Assembly (NCBI GenBank): GCA_950022295.1
Contig: OX465598.1
Span: 5,270,001 to 5,334,000 of the forward strand
Direction of reading: 5' to 3'
DNA from: Bromus sterilis
Taxonomy: Eukaryota; Streptophyta; Magnoliopsida; Poales; Poaceae
DNA length: 64,000 nt
The notes under the pieces are model-generated. The model ran no database searches. It was not told where the DNA came from and saw nothing but the letters and a program-made list of their open reading frames with translations. The position numbers and the translations under genes are program-made. Below are positions 21,916-33,715 of this stretch, in pieces. Each line of letters opens with the position of its first letter. Positions within the stretch are counted from its first letter, which is position 1.

Positions 21916-23684
21916 ATGCCGACGGCGATATCGCCCTCTCCGGGGACCCTCCTCCTCCTCCGGCGCCGTTCCGCCTCCTCCTCCTCCTCCTTCCTCCCCC
22001 CGCACCCGACGCGGCGGCCGCTCCCCGGAGGCGCCGTCGCCACCTCCGCCTCCGCAACTCGGCGCCGCGCCGCCCCCTGCAAGGCCGCCAGCGCCAGCGA
22101 CCCCTCCGCCGCCGGCCACGGTACTCCGTTCCCACCCAACTCAATCTTGCTTCCCCATAATCACGGAGATTTGACTCTGCTCGTGTCGACGATATCGATG
22201 CTGCTGCCTGATGAATCAGATTTAGACTTTCAGTATGTGCTCTGCTCTCTGCCACCAGCTAGCCATTGCTACTACTACATGCTGATAGATAGGAATATGA
22301 ACAGCTTACTGTCGAATTGACCAGCTTAATTAGGCACACTTTGTGCTTTTTTGTTTGTTTGTTCAGCAACCTCAACACTGAAATTTCACTGGAATAAGCC
22401 TGAAAGAAACCACAAACTTGTGCGCGTGTGCTCTTGTGATCTGTCCATCCAGCGATTAGGGATAAATAGAGTAAACTTGTGTGTGCTCAGCAATCGAATT
22501 ACACTGCATTGTGTTCCTATTTATTTACAGTCTTCATAAGGTCTTGGCTTTTGGGTTATATTGTTGCTTTAGTGCATTTTATTGGTAGTGCACTTCACTG
22601 TGATTTATATCTAAACAAGGTCTCAGTTCTGGAGTTATGTTGCAACTGGGGTACTAGTATCTAGTGACAGATAAAATGCTCATGTTTCTGTCCCTGCTTG
22701 TAGTGTCACATTGAACTAGTTGTAAGTTATTCACAGGGGTAGTGTGCTGGTGAACTATACGGTGATGCGTACTTAATCAAATCCTAGTGCAACAGGAAGC
22801 TGTAGCAGACATTAGCTATTGCCCAGCTGATGTTGTTGAATTCTTCACTGCATCCTGATCCTATCTAAAGTTCTAAGCAATGTCTCGACTTTTGGGTCAC
22901 ATTGCTACGTTGGTGCATCTTAGTTGTACTTCAGTTCACTGTATTTTGTGTAAACAAGGCCTCAGTTTCAGAGTTGTATTGCAACTGGGGCAATACGAGT
23001 AACAGATATAAAGCTCAGGCTTCCATCCCCGTGTAGTGTCATGTTGAACTAGTATGTTTCCTTAACAGGATAATGAACTAGTAACTTCTGCTTCTAGGGT
23101 CTCATACTAAATCCTATTGCAACAGAAGCTTGTGGCAGGCCGTCACTATTCTCGCTTATCTTCGATCTCTAGCTCCCAGTCGGTGGCATCTACAGTATGT
23201 ATCTAGAATCCAGAATTCTTGATCCACAGATGGTTAACTGCATCATGCACAAAATGGCATACCTGCATGATTGTCCAGTTGGAGTGTTGGTTGATTGTTT
23301 CTTCTGAAACAAAGCAACAAACAATCATACTCTATATATTGATGTCGTGTCTGTGTGTTTGCACTTGCAGTGGGTGATGTAGAGGAGCAGACGTGGGACG
23401 AGGTCGTCCTCAGGTGCGAGACAGCGGTGCTGGTCGCGTTCTGGGCGCCATGGTGTGGCCCCTGCCGCCTGATGCACCCCATCATTGCGGACCTGGCCAA
23501 GGCCTATGTTGGCAAACTGAGATGTCTGAGGGTGAACACGGACGAGAACCAGGAGGTGGCCACAAGGTACGGCATCAGAAGCATCCCCACCATTCTCATC
23601 TTCAAGGACGGTGAGAGGAAGGAGACGGTCATTGGCGCCGTTGCGGACACAGCATTGGCCGCCACGGTCGACAGGTTCTTGTGA
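21916..23684 (+). CDS. Chloroplast thioredoxin, m-type-like
   Basis: Two exons, 21916-22120 and 23371-23684, with a 1250-bp GT-AG intron, encode 172 residues. Residues 1 to about 65 are rich in Ser, Arg, Ala and Pro with few acids, a typical plastid transit peptide. The mature domain holds FWAPWCGPCR with the redox pair Cys97 and Cys100, NTDEN, and YGIRSIPT with the cis-proline 141, all in the order of m-type thioredoxins. Such proteins take electrons from ferredoxin-thioredoxin reductase and reduce stromal enzymes. A further upstream in-frame ATG at 21817 would add 33 residues; I prefer 21916 because the transit peptide starts cleanly there. An extra Cys84 is present, which is not part of the usual active site. 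Only 147 bp separate this start codon from the divergent tRNA. Confidence 0.88.
22530..23140. repeat. Degenerate direct duplication inside the thioredoxin intron
   Basis: Two intron stretches, about 22530-22830 and 22880-23140, carry the same sequence blocks in order: TCTTGGCTTTTGGGT/TCTCGACTTTTGGGT, TAAACAAGG, GTTGCAACTGGGG or ATTGCAACTGGGG, TGTAGTGTCA, TTGAACTAGT and TCCTAGTGCAACAG/TCCTATTGCAACAG. The copies are clearly related but diverged. No coding role is seen. Confidence 0.7.
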
Positions 23685-25049
23685 GCCACAGTAGCATGCT
23701 GTAACATGATACATGCTGATTCGAGTGACAAGATTTTGCAACGAGGCAGGCATTCTAGCTCTGCCTCCATGATTTTTTTGTGAAATCAGACCGAGTTTGC
23801 GTCCACGCGTGAATAATTTGCTGTCATTGCTTCTGATTTGATTGTCATCAGGCCTGCAAGTGGATGACCAGTTTCTGTTGGTTGGCCATATATATGTTGC
23901 TTTATTATATATCTGATGGCGACTTTTTTTCCGACGATATCTGTTGGTGACTCTAGCTAGTGCTGCAAGTCAATCATATATTCACAAGTAATGAGCAATT
24001 CTAATTCTTGGATCTTCTTCAATGCCCGATAACCTCTTTGATCTAAAGATTTTTTTGTCCATAGGAATCTTTCATAAGAACTTTAAACTACATCATGCGA
24101 AATTTTCGATATAATTTATTCAAATTATGCAGAATTAATCACTGTCATCTGCAGTTTTTTTGCTACTAGACTATTGTGCTGCTTGCATGTGGGCTAGCTG
24201 AACTGCAGCAGCGCTTGGGGAAGACAAAATGGTTCCCCGCAGGAACAATAAATTCATAAGTACTTATGTTGAAATTTTATAGAAAAAATCCAATTTGAAT
24301 GTTCTATGTGCTTCTCAATTTTTCGTAGGAAAAAAAAAATTCTCTGCCTGAGAGAAAAAATGATTCTGTAAAATAGCCAAAATTTGTTGTTTTCATACAA
24401 GACACAGAACATATCATTCTTTTACCATGAAATTTCCATGTTCTCTTCCCAAATGTTGTGACGTATGCATAAGGCTCTGCTTGGATTGGATGTAAAATAT
24501 ACAGAGGTGTTTATTTTACAAGTGTATTATACTAGTCGTACTGCAAATTCAGGCCGGAAACAAAACAACCGAGCCAGGCATGTATTATTTCTACAGGTGT
24601 ATCCGGTTTAAAACGGTGAACCAAACGGGCGTTAGGTTGGTGTCCTAATGTTTTTTAGATGAAGAGGAGAATAGCGTTGATAACTCTTGTAAATAAGTTT
24701 TATATTTAAAATAACTATTCCTAAGATCGACGGCCATTATTTGTTGATTTAGTAAATCAACGGTCGGAAGTTACTGACTAGCATAAGATTTTTTGACCTA
24801 TATCTCTTTTTTTCCTTTGTATTTTCCTTTTATTATATAATAGATAGGTAGGTAGAATGGTAGATAGATAGGTGTATGTTGTTGCATTCAAGCATACAAT
24901 GTATTTTCATAAATAAATAAATATTTTAAATATTGCATGGCATGTCATATAAAGTACATAATAATATTATCATTAGGATGGTAAAATTCATACCCTAAAA
25001 GAAAGAGATGGTAAAATTCATTTGGGTCCTACCCTACTTGTCTAGTTAG
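23685..25049. other. Intergenic; possible MITE and tetranucleotide repeat
   Basis: No gene is seen. The stretch 24475-24645 starts with GGCTCTGCTTGGATTGGAT and ends with ACCAAACGGGCGTTAG, an inverted-end pattern common in grass miniature elements. A short TAGA/TAGG repeat lies at about 24840-24875. Confidence 0.4.
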
Positions 25050-25481
25050 TTAGGAGAAAGATTTCATTCTTTGTAGATGAGATGGTAGGTCGATCTCCAA
25101 CAAAGTGGAGTCCCGCTCTTGCGTATGCATCTCCCTTGTCTCGAGATCAAAAGCTACGAGCACATCATAGGGATATTTCTTGCATACATTCAGCAACACC
25201 ACATCCCCGCCCCTCTTTCCAGAGCCCTGGAACTCGATCAGGTGCATGTCGAGTAGGGTATCTTTCCACCTCGGAGGAACTTTCTTCGGATACAAACAAC
25301 CATGAAGAATCACCGCGGCCCCCCAGGTAGTAGAAGTGGATGTGGCAGCCTGCACTTTGATGGTCCATCCATAGAGATCGGCGAAGAGCAGCATGAAGGA
25401 GCAGTCGATGCCGTCCGCCTCGGTGAGCCTGGTAGTCCGAATACCCGTCGGTCTTGAGAAAAAGGTCTGTTGGCCGGTCAT
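25050..25481 (-). pseudogene. F-box-family protein, C-terminal fragment
   Basis: An open frame of 143 codons contains TEADGIDCSFMLLFADLYG, WTIKVQAATS, then AVILHGCLYPKKVP and a tail with DVLVAFDLETREM. This follows the beta-propeller-like C-terminal part of a grass F-box family whose members read roughly LxAADGIxCSFRLLVAD ... VVLRGGVIHWL. The F-box itself and the first half of the protein are missing, and the ATG may be internal. It resembles the broken gene at 25839-26851, which points the other way, so both probably come from local copies. I expect no function. Confidence 0.55.
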
Positions 25482-25838
25482 GGGATCGTCTGTCGGGTCC
25501 CTTTGCTAGCTGCTACTCACGTGCTCCGTCTCTGGCCGCAAACCTCGTTAATATTTGAAGGCAGGATCGGCAAGCGGAATTCATGTGAATACGATGGGTT
25601 TTTGAATTGTTTATTTGGAAAGCTCGATGTCCAAATTGTGCACGAGTAGAGGTCGTAGTACGCGAGTCCGATCAGACAACATATTCTCTTATTATCTGGT
25701 CGAATTCGACTTGAATTATAGCTTACACAATATAAGTGTACATGCGTGCGCGCCTCGGTTTTGGTTTTAGCTAGAGTACAATATTATGAGTAGCTTACAC
25801 AATATAGCTATGGCCTCGAACTCAAACGCATAGGATCG

Positions 25839-26851
25839 ATGGATGCGCACAAACCCCGACGAAACTACGCCAGCGCGCCGGAGGCTTCAGCATCACCGCT
25901 AGCATGCATTCTCCTGGCGAAACTCATGCTTGAGGTCCTAGCACGCACGGACCCTTCCACCCTTGTTCGTTGTGCCGTCGCCTCCGATGCAAGGACCTTC
26001 GACGTGCGATTCTTAGCCCGTCGTTCATCCGCCGCGTCACTCAACAAGATGGTATCATGCCTCCCCGCATCCTCGTCTACCTCCACAACCACGGTGGCCT
26101 CGAGGTCTCGCCACCACCCTCGATCTCTCGTCAGCCCAGCCACACCCTCCGTTATGGCCTTTGTCGACAACCATATGTCTTCATTCATGTCACGCCACGC
26201 CACTGGCCTCCTTGCGGAGTATTGTCCCATGATGTCGCGTGGAGGCCTGTCCTCCTACGTCGATGCAACATCGACAATAACTTGAGGTGTATGAACCGGT
26301 CTAACATGTGTGTATGACCCCATGAATGGCAACACCACCTTCTTTGTCGATCTGCCAAGCATCCCCACATGCTGGCGCACGGTCGTTCTACTCATCGCTG
26401 CCGACCGCATTGACTTCCCCTTCTGTCGATTGGTAGCCAAGGTGGAACACCACGACGCTGAATATGGATGGAGTATAAGTGTCCAAGCCGCCACGCTATC
26501 CGAAGCTGACGGTGGGGTAAGATGGGGACCTGCCACAAAAGATACCACATTGGCCTCCCATTAGGCATGCCCCGGTACAATCGGAACAACATCATCTTCC
26601 ATGGCGGCGTCATCTATTTCCCCATGTTTACCTATAATGATGAAACAATCCTCACCTATTTATGAGGTCCAAATGAAGAAGGTGGACATGATGAAGCTCG
26701 CACACACCAATAGCAAAGCAAGACAACGACACCTAGGGACGACGCCAGATGGGAATCTGCGGTTGCTCACCGCAGACTGGTTTAAGATATCAGTGTGGTT
26801 GCAACACATAGATTGTGGTTGGGCGATGAAAACCATGATCGGCGCGGAATA
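25839..26851 (+). pseudogene. Broken F-box-family gene
   Basis: The first frame gives an F-box-like helix, LMLEVLARTDPSTLVRCAVAS, followed by RFLARRSS. A shift is needed near 26040 to reach RILVYLHNHGGLEVSPPP. Another frame change and a stop precede YDPMNGNTTFFVDLPS, then LLIAADRIDFPFCRLVAKVE, YGWSISVQAATLS and WGPATKDTT. After another stop and shift come HLGTTPDGNLRLLTADWFKISVW at the end. The order of blocks is that of a full-length grass F-box protein of about 350 residues, but at least three lesions break it. F-box proteins are the substrate receptors of SCF ubiquitin ligases; this copy cannot make one. Confidence 0.7.
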
Positions 26852-26899
26852 AAAGCTAAGGTTGTTGTATACGGAGTCCTGACATCCCTCGAGGGAGTG

Positions 26900-27000
26900 T
26901 GATGATTGTGTTCATTCTACATGAGCCAGGAGTAATGGATGAGGTAGATGAAAAGAAGGTAAAAGAATAAATAAATGAAAAAAAGGGATGGAAAAATATG
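26900..27000. repeat. Flank shared with the first tRNA-Pro locus
   Basis: The stretch GATGAGGTAGATGAAAAGAA plus the A-rich run up to the tRNA matches the sequence in the same position next to tRNA copy 1 (21659-21696). It includes a T5 run on the minus strand after the tRNA that can serve as a polymerase III stop. Confidence 0.6.
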
Positions 27001-27072
27001 GGGGCGTTGCGAGAATCGAACTCGCGACCTCTCGCACCCAAAGCGAGAATCATACCACTAGACCAAACGCCC
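27001..27072 (-). tRNA. trnP-UGG: tRNA-Pro(UGG), copy 2
   Basis: Identical over all 72 nt to the tRNA at 21697-21768: same acceptor stem, TGG anticodon, T arm and C discriminator. The cloverleaf and internal promoter boxes are intact. Its flanks are diverged but related to those of copy 1, pointing to a duplicated locus 5.3 kb away. Confidence 0.95.
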
Positions 27073-27494
27073 AACTGATTGCTTATTTGTACTAGTTATG
27101 ATACTAATTACGTCATTGGATCCCCAAAAAACAACTAACCAACTTGTTCATCTTGTTAAGTACAGTAACACCGAAATTCTACTCCTATTCCTGGTACAGG
27201 TCTGCACGTGTTCATAACTTTCCTGTCCATTCAGCAGTTGGCAGTGATTAGTAATTAAACAGAGCAAACTTGATCAATCCCACTAGTGCATTTTAATCCT
27301 ATCTTTGCTTTTGAGTTACATTCCTACTCTAGTGCATGCATTTTGTTCAAAGAAATTATTACTACTAAAAAGTGTATGGACTATTTTTTTTCAACAACAT
27401 CGTGTATATAATTTTTATTGGTACAAAACAAGTGGAGAAGATTGCTTCATTTTTCGTTTCTTTCTGAACTGGATTTTTTTTCTTGATGAGTGGA
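27073..27494. repeat. Segment resembling the thioredoxin intron, without exons
   Basis: Blocks such as ACAGAGCAAACTTG (compare ATAGAGTAAACTTG at 22469), CTTTGCTTTTGAGTTACATT (compare 22542) and CTAGTGCATGCATTTTG (compare 22567) appear in the same order as in the first thioredoxin intron. The thioredoxin exon 1 sequence that stands between tRNA and intron at copy 1 is missing. Confidence 0.5.
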
Positions 27495-28023
27495 CACTAG
27501 TGGACAGACCCCCCATATTGTCCCGGTTCAAATGGGTCTTCGGTCTCGGTTCAACACCCGGGACCAATAACTCGGGACCAATGCTGGTCCCGGTTGGCCC
27601 ACGAACCGGGACCGAAGAGGGGAGAGAAGTCATTGGTCCCGGTTGATAGGAAGAACCGGGATCAGGCCTCCATATTTATTTATTTATTATTATTTATTAT
27701 TATGGTTAATCTCAGACCAAATTGACCTTCGTGGTCAAACTTCCCCAAGGGTCACCCATCCTCACACTACTCCAGCCCCAGCACGCTTAACTTCTCAGTT
27801 CCATTCAACACCTACCCCAACTCGCTTAACAGACACTTGTTAATATATGTATCATATCAATCATATTAAACCTTGTTGATGTCTAGGACCTTGTTGATGT
27901 CTATGTTGTGATGAAATTTTAAAAAAAATGAAACTTCCCGATCGGTTACCTATTATATTTTAAATGTTTTTAAATTATTTTTTGAAAAAATATATTTATT
28001 TTTAATTTTGAAAACACATTTTT

Positions 28024-30246
28024 CATTTTCCGAGTGACAAAAATGGGGTTTTTTGTGAAGATTCTACCAAATATTTGATGTAACTTGAACCACTTTATTT
28101 TTGTAAAATACTAGACCATATTTTATTTACAATTGACCAAAGTTTCCATGTAATATGGTTTTTATATACCTCTTCTAAAAAATACAAATTTCCGCAGATT
28201 CAGTTGGAACGGGGTCAAATTTGAACTACATGTGCTTGATAGTTTGCTCTTTATTTTTTGAAAAAAATCATTTCTAGATACACAAGTAGTCATTTCATCA
28301 GGGATCCACCAAGACTTTTGTAAGATTCCACCCTTATCTATTACCGGTCATGCCTTCCGTTTTGACTACTTTTTGAAATCGACAAAAATAATTCAAAAAA
28401 ATAAAAAAAATTGTAAAACCTTCGCGTTGCATCCTAATTTATGTCTTAGTAACCATACAAAACAACAAACTTGGAATAAGGCAAATATCTTATAAAAGTC
28501 TTTTTAAAATGAGCTATCGAGTATGAAGATTCATGACTTTCAAGCCAAATGACCGATGTTACAGCTAGTTTGAAAGGATAGTTTTCCCAAATGATCTCAT
28601 ATTTTGCACATGTGTGTATATTATACTAGCCAACAAGTTTGCCAAAGGAAGTTTTTATTTTCTTTGCACGAAAAATCCATTTTCCATTTTCCGAGTGACA
28701 AAAGTAGGGGTTTTTTGTGAAGGATCTACCAAATATTTGATGTCAACTTGAACCACTTTAATTTTGTAAAATATTAGACCATGTGTTATTTACAATTGAC
28801 CAAATTTTCCATGTAATATGGTTTTTATATACCTCTTCTGAAAAAGACAAATTTCCGCAGATTCAGCTGGAACGGGATCAAATTTGAACTACATGTGCTT
28901 GATAGTTTGCTCTTTATTTTTTGAAAAAATCATTTCTAGATACACAAGTAGTCATTTCATCAAGGATCCACCAAGACTTTTGTAAGATTCCATCCCTATC
29001 TATTACCGGTCATGCCCTCCGTTTTGACTACCTTTTGAAATCGACAAAAATAATTCAAAAAAAATAAAAAAATTGTAAAACCTTCGCGTTGCATCCTAAT
29101 TTATGTCTTAGTAACCATACAAAACAACAAACTTGGAATAAGGCAAATATCTTATAAAAGTCTTTTTAAAATGAGCTATCGAGTATGAAGATTCATGACT
29201 TTCAAGCCAAATGACCGATGTTACAGCTAGTTTGAAAGGATAGTTTTCCTAAATGATCTCATATTTTGCACTTGTGAGTATATTATACTAGCCAACAAGT
29301 TTGCCAAAGGAAGTTTTTATTTTCTTTGCACGAAAAATCCATTTTTCATTTTCCGGGTGACAAAAATGGGGTTTTTTGTGAAGATTCTACCAAATATTTG
29401 ATGTAAACTTGAACCACTTTAATTTTGTAAAATATTAGACCATGTGTTATTTACAATTGACCAAAGTTTCCATGTAATATGGTTTTTATATACCTCTTCT
29501 GAAAAAGACAAATTTCCGCAGATTCAGTTGAAACGGGGTCAAATTTGAACTACATGTGCTTGATAGTTTGCTCTTTATTTTTTGAAAAAATCATTTCTAG
29601 ATACACAAGTAGTCATTTCATCAGGGATCCACCAAGACTTTTGTAAGATTCCACCCCTATCTATTACCGGTCATGCCCTCCGTTTTGACTACTTTTTGAA
29701 ATCGACAAAAATAATTCAAAAAAAATAAAAAAATTGTAAAACCTTCGCGTTGCATCCTAATTTATGTCTTAGTAACCATACAAAACAACAAACTTGGAAT
29801 AAGGCAAATATCTTATAAAAGTCTTTTTAAAATGAGCTATCGAGTATGAAGATTCATGACTTTCAAGCCAAATGACCGATGTTACAGCTAGTTTGAAAGG
29901 ATAGTTTTTCCAAATGATCTCATATTTTGCACATGTGTGTATATTATACTAGCCAACAAGTTTGCCAAAGGAAGTTTTTATTTTCTTTGCACGAAAAATC
30001 TATTTTCCATTTTCCGAGTGACAAAAGTAAGGGTTTTTTGTGAAGGATCTACCAAATATTTGATGTCAACTTGAACCACTTTAATTTTGTAAAATATTAG
30101 ACCATGTGTTATTTACAATTGACCAAAGTTTCCATGTAATATGGTTTTTATATACCTCTTCTGAAAAAGACAAATTTCCGCAGATTCAGCTGGAACGGGG
30201 TCAAATTTGAACTACATGTGCTTGATAGTTTGCTCTTTATTTTTTG
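28024..30246. repeat. 661-bp tandem repeat array inside the CACTA element (about 3.4 units)
   Basis: The phrase CATTTTCCGAGTGAC (or one-base variants) starts at 28024, 28685, 29347 and 30008, giving units of 661, 662 and 661 bp that are nearly identical. The fourth is cut off after about 240 bp. A further direct repeat containing TTCCCGATCGGTTACC stands just before (27892-27965) and just after (30245-30313) the array. Confidence 0.95.
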
Positions 30247-30361
30247 ATGTTTATGTTGTGATGAAATTTAAAAAAAATTGAAACTTCCCGATCGGTTACC
30301 TATTATATTTTAAAATCAGTGTTTTGTTTTGAAATCTTTGTATTATTAAAACTAAAATTAT

Positions 30362-30555
30362 ACCAAAACAAAAAGTATAGCAAATTTATTATAAGAGGTA
30401 GACCGAGGAATCCTCCCAAGGAGGGTGATATATATCTCCTTGAGCATGCGGGAAATTATACAAAAACAAAAAATATAGCAAATTTATTATAAGAGGTAGA
30501 CAGAGGAATCCTCCCAAGGAGGGTGATATCTATCTCCTTGAGCATGCGGGAGGGT
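30362..30555. repeat. 98-bp direct duplication in the CACTA element
   Basis: Two adjacent copies share TAGCAAATTTATTATAAGAG, GAGGAATCCTCCCAAGG and CTCCTTGAGCATGCGGGA at a spacing of 98 bp, with few differences. Confidence 0.9.
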
Positions 30556-31132
30556 GACATCTGCCTCTATCGGCTTCAACAGACACAAGTCCTTCTGGAC
30601 CAGAAGAACCTATGCCTGTTCAAACTGATAGAGGCGGAAGGTCGGCCTCCTGCCTGCTTAAAGAGATACACAGCACCCCCCTCGGGTTGAATTCCTCGGT
30701 ATACACCTTTAATAAGCTTGATATGCTACAGTAAGTGCTGGACTGACCGTGCTTATAAACAACTCTAACCCACTTTCGGTTAGCGAGGTGGGACTAATTA
30801 TAGTCTATTGGTCCCGGTTGGTGGCTCCAACCGGGACTAAAGGTCCTTTTTTCCATTTGGTATTACTGCAAAGTACTAATTATAGACTATTTGTCCCGGT
30901 TGATAGCTCCAACCGGGACCAATGCCTCGCAGTGTGGTCGCCAGAGCATTGGTCCCGGTTATTGGCACAAACCGGGACCGTTGCCCACTTGAACCGGGAC
31001 CGTTGCCCAATACAGACGAACCGGGAGCGATGTCTTTTTTGGGCTGGACGAAAGGGGGGTCTCTCCACTAGTGGGAAGGAGACGTCAAAATGAAAACACG
31101 GTCCGTTCCACTCCAGACTCCACTCTACAACA

Positions 31133-31291
31133 ATGGCGTTGCCGGCACCGCCATTCCCAGATGCTAAGGCGGCGCCGAACTGCAGCCCCGACCCCTTGCC
31201 TACCATGGAGGCGCAGTTTACCCTTTCGGATCACCTCACGAAAGAGATCGTTCTCCACCTCACCATGGCCGCAACCAAAAGTCTGAATTGA
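31133..31291 (+). other. Short unrecognised open frame (52 codons)
   Basis: Starts MALPAPPFPDAKAAPN and ends just after HLTMAATKSLN. GC content and codon use are gene-like and differ from the AT-rich surroundings. It begins 57 bp after the right target duplication of the CACTA element. It may be a first exon or a gene fragment; no family is recognised. Confidence 0.25.
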
Positions 31292-33700
31292 TGGAAAAGG
31301 TTAGGCAATTCACATATACACTTCAACACCTCTTCTTATGTGTAACGCGAAAACATAGATAGACTCAGAGGTATGCTTCAAGAGGCTCATAAGTGGACAA
31401 AAGGGATGGTACAATAATTTTTAAATAAATTGCAAAAACCATTATTTGAACTCAAGACCTTAGATTTTGATACCGTGTTAAGCTTTATGCACTAGTTGTT
31501 TTGTGCCTTAGATGGTAAACAAGCCTTTATAATAGGCCTCTGGTTTCCCAATGATCCAGGGAGATCTTCAGTAGAAGTAAGTTGTCTAGAATGGTTGTGA
31601 TTTCGGCTTCCAACCCGTTTTGGTCTGTATATGAGTTCCATCCTAGCCCTGCTTTTGTGTTTCTATTACTGGTTGGTTGAGGAGTCTTGTTCCTTCCATC
31701 TGCCAGTATCCTGTTGACTGTAGGTAGCTTGAATATGTCCATTGTTGATCTCTGCATCCCATCTGTGAGTATCTTGTTTATTGTAGACAGCTTGAATATG
31801 TTATATGTCCATTGTTGATCTCTGCATCTGCATGAGACAATTTGTGCCTTGCATTTTTATTTTGAGACTTTCGGCATCCCCTTGAGTTTGCTCCCTGATA
31901 GTAGTTTGTGATTGCTTGTGCTGCATAAAAGACATGTATAGGAGTACCTTTTTTATCCTTTGAAATAACTTGTCATTCCTGGATTTGCAAAGGCAGCTCA
32001 TGAATGTAAAGACATTGCTTAGAGTGGCGTGTGGGTGATTTGAGCTAGCAAGGTGCAGAATGATACTTGTAATGGAATCAAAGTTTTGCAAAAGAATATA
32101 CAGTATGTTTTAATGTTCCAAGGATAAGCAAACCAAAGCAGTTCATGTGAATAGTATATTTGCCTGCTGCTCTCTTGCCTTTTGGAAGGGATTCCCTTAA
32201 CAGTCTTTTGATTCCAAACCTATTTCAGCAACTCTTTTGAACTACTAGTAGAGAGTGGTCTGGGTTAGGGTTCTCCTCCCTCTTCCTGCATTATTTGCAA
32301 ACAGAGTCTATATGAACTTTTGGAGCTGATTTTTCCCTGTAGATGTTAGTTTCCAGTAAAGAAGATCCTCGCCGCTAGTTTGAATATAATTTTTTCGAAA
32401 GGGAGGCAAAAGAAATGCTTCATCAATTAATTAAAAAGAAGAGAATTGCCTATTTAATTTATGGAAACCCAGGCGCAAACCAATACAAATAATCCAAAAA
32501 CGGGTTACTCACAAAGCACATAGTACACCATTGACTACAAAAGCTGGCGAGAACACTGACGACTCACAAACCGAAGCCACAACAACAACATGAGAAACAC
32601 GAAGCCACGTCGACGACATGAGAAATTGTTATCATCATAAAATAGTGAACGCCTTCCCTCTGGTGTCACACTACTTAAATTTGTTCTTTTTTTATTTCTT
32701 CGACAGAAGACAGCCACATGTCTTGTCAGATGCAAGACAATCAACATCATCAATTACAGGAACATCCGATCCAAAGGACACATGCATCTCAAGCTCCTCA
32801 CATGACATAAGCAAATCATGTCTCTCACATGAGGTCACCGAAGAGTCCACCTTCATATGCTCCATCAATAGAGAGGAGGGCTCAAACATAGCTCCCTGAG
32901 CTTGGGCAGGATCCAGAGTACTAGAGCCACGAGCACGGCAATTGACTCGCCCTCAATGGTAGAGAATAAAGGAGGCGGGGTAGACATCGACATTGAATTG
33001 TCTCCAACACGAGGAGAGAAACATCCAAATGATTTGTCTCCCAACACCAATTGCAAAAAAAGGACGCAATGTTGAAGTGGTCTTTAACATAGCCAACAAA
33101 AGGAAGAGTCTACACAGGGCAGCCTCCGCACGCTCCAAAAAGCTCTCAATCCATGCCAAAGAGCTTTGCAGCAGCGCAGACTGCAACACCATTTCAAACA
33201 GGGTTACCGAACCAGCAGTAGTGGTAGCGGACACGACAGACACCCAAGAGACCCACGCTGAATTGTCCCGTGTACGAGTTCAAGGGGGTGAACTTGAGGA
33301 ACTAGAAAGTGGCCCGAGCGGCCTCTCTTCAGGCCTGGCACCTCCTGCACAACTCCAGTGGCTACCAGGATGAGCTTCTGTGGGGTGGTGCCTGGATGTA
33401 AATGGCCACAGGGAACACCTCCTACCTCCCCCACCATCATCCATCCTCCTGCGGATGCTCCACTCCTGGGACGACAAGCTCCCAGGATCAGAGCTTCTTC
33501 TCAGCAGGCTGAGGGCTCCTCTTCAGCCTGGGGTACGCTTACGAAGAAATATTGAGCAGATTCCAAACCGAGAACGAAAATGCTATGTGCTCGTATAGTC
33601 GTATTTACTGGTATTCAGGTCTTTCAACTTCACTAAAGGTTGCTACTGCTTCTATCCTGGCTCTCCAGCTCCACCTGCTCCTAAGTTGATACTGGGTAAT
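31292..33700. other. Intergenic with a local duplication; no clear gene
   Basis: About 65 bp around CCATCTGCCAGTATCCTG (31697) is repeated at 31759 with changes, both ending ATTGTTGATCTCTGCATC. From 32395 a TTTTTTCGAAAGGGAGGC motif and mixed-frame text to about 33560 look like decayed retroelement sequence, perhaps a LINE, but no diagnostic block is readable. Confidence 0.35.
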
Positions 33701-33715
33701 AGAATGTTTTTGCAG

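Larger units (their letters stand above)
27495..31073. mobile_element. Non-autonomous CACTA transposon (3579 bp)
   Basis: The left end reads CACTAGTGGACAGACCCCC and the reverse complement of the right end reads CACTAGTGGAGAGACCCCC, one mismatch over the first 20 bases. Both sides carry the 3-bp target duplication GGA (27492-27494, 31074-31076), as CACTA elements make. Sub-terminal copies of GGTCCCGGTT and its complement fill both ends (27520-27660, 30800-31030) and are the likely transposase binding sites. No transposase frame is present. The middle is a long tandem repeat. Confidence 0.9.

Noticed and set aside
21639..22255. Minus-strand Arg/Gly-rich frames over the thioredoxin first exon
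   Set aside because: Antisense of the GC-rich transit peptide and tRNA; no conserved sequence.
28020..30300. Array considered as a CRISPR-like or centromeric repeat
   Set aside because: Units are 661 bp without short repeat-spacer structure, in a plant transposon; only about 3.4 units.
30749..31206. Frames of about 110 codons at the right end of the CACTA element
   Set aside because: They translate the sub-terminal GGTCCCGGTT repeats, which are binding sites rather than coding.
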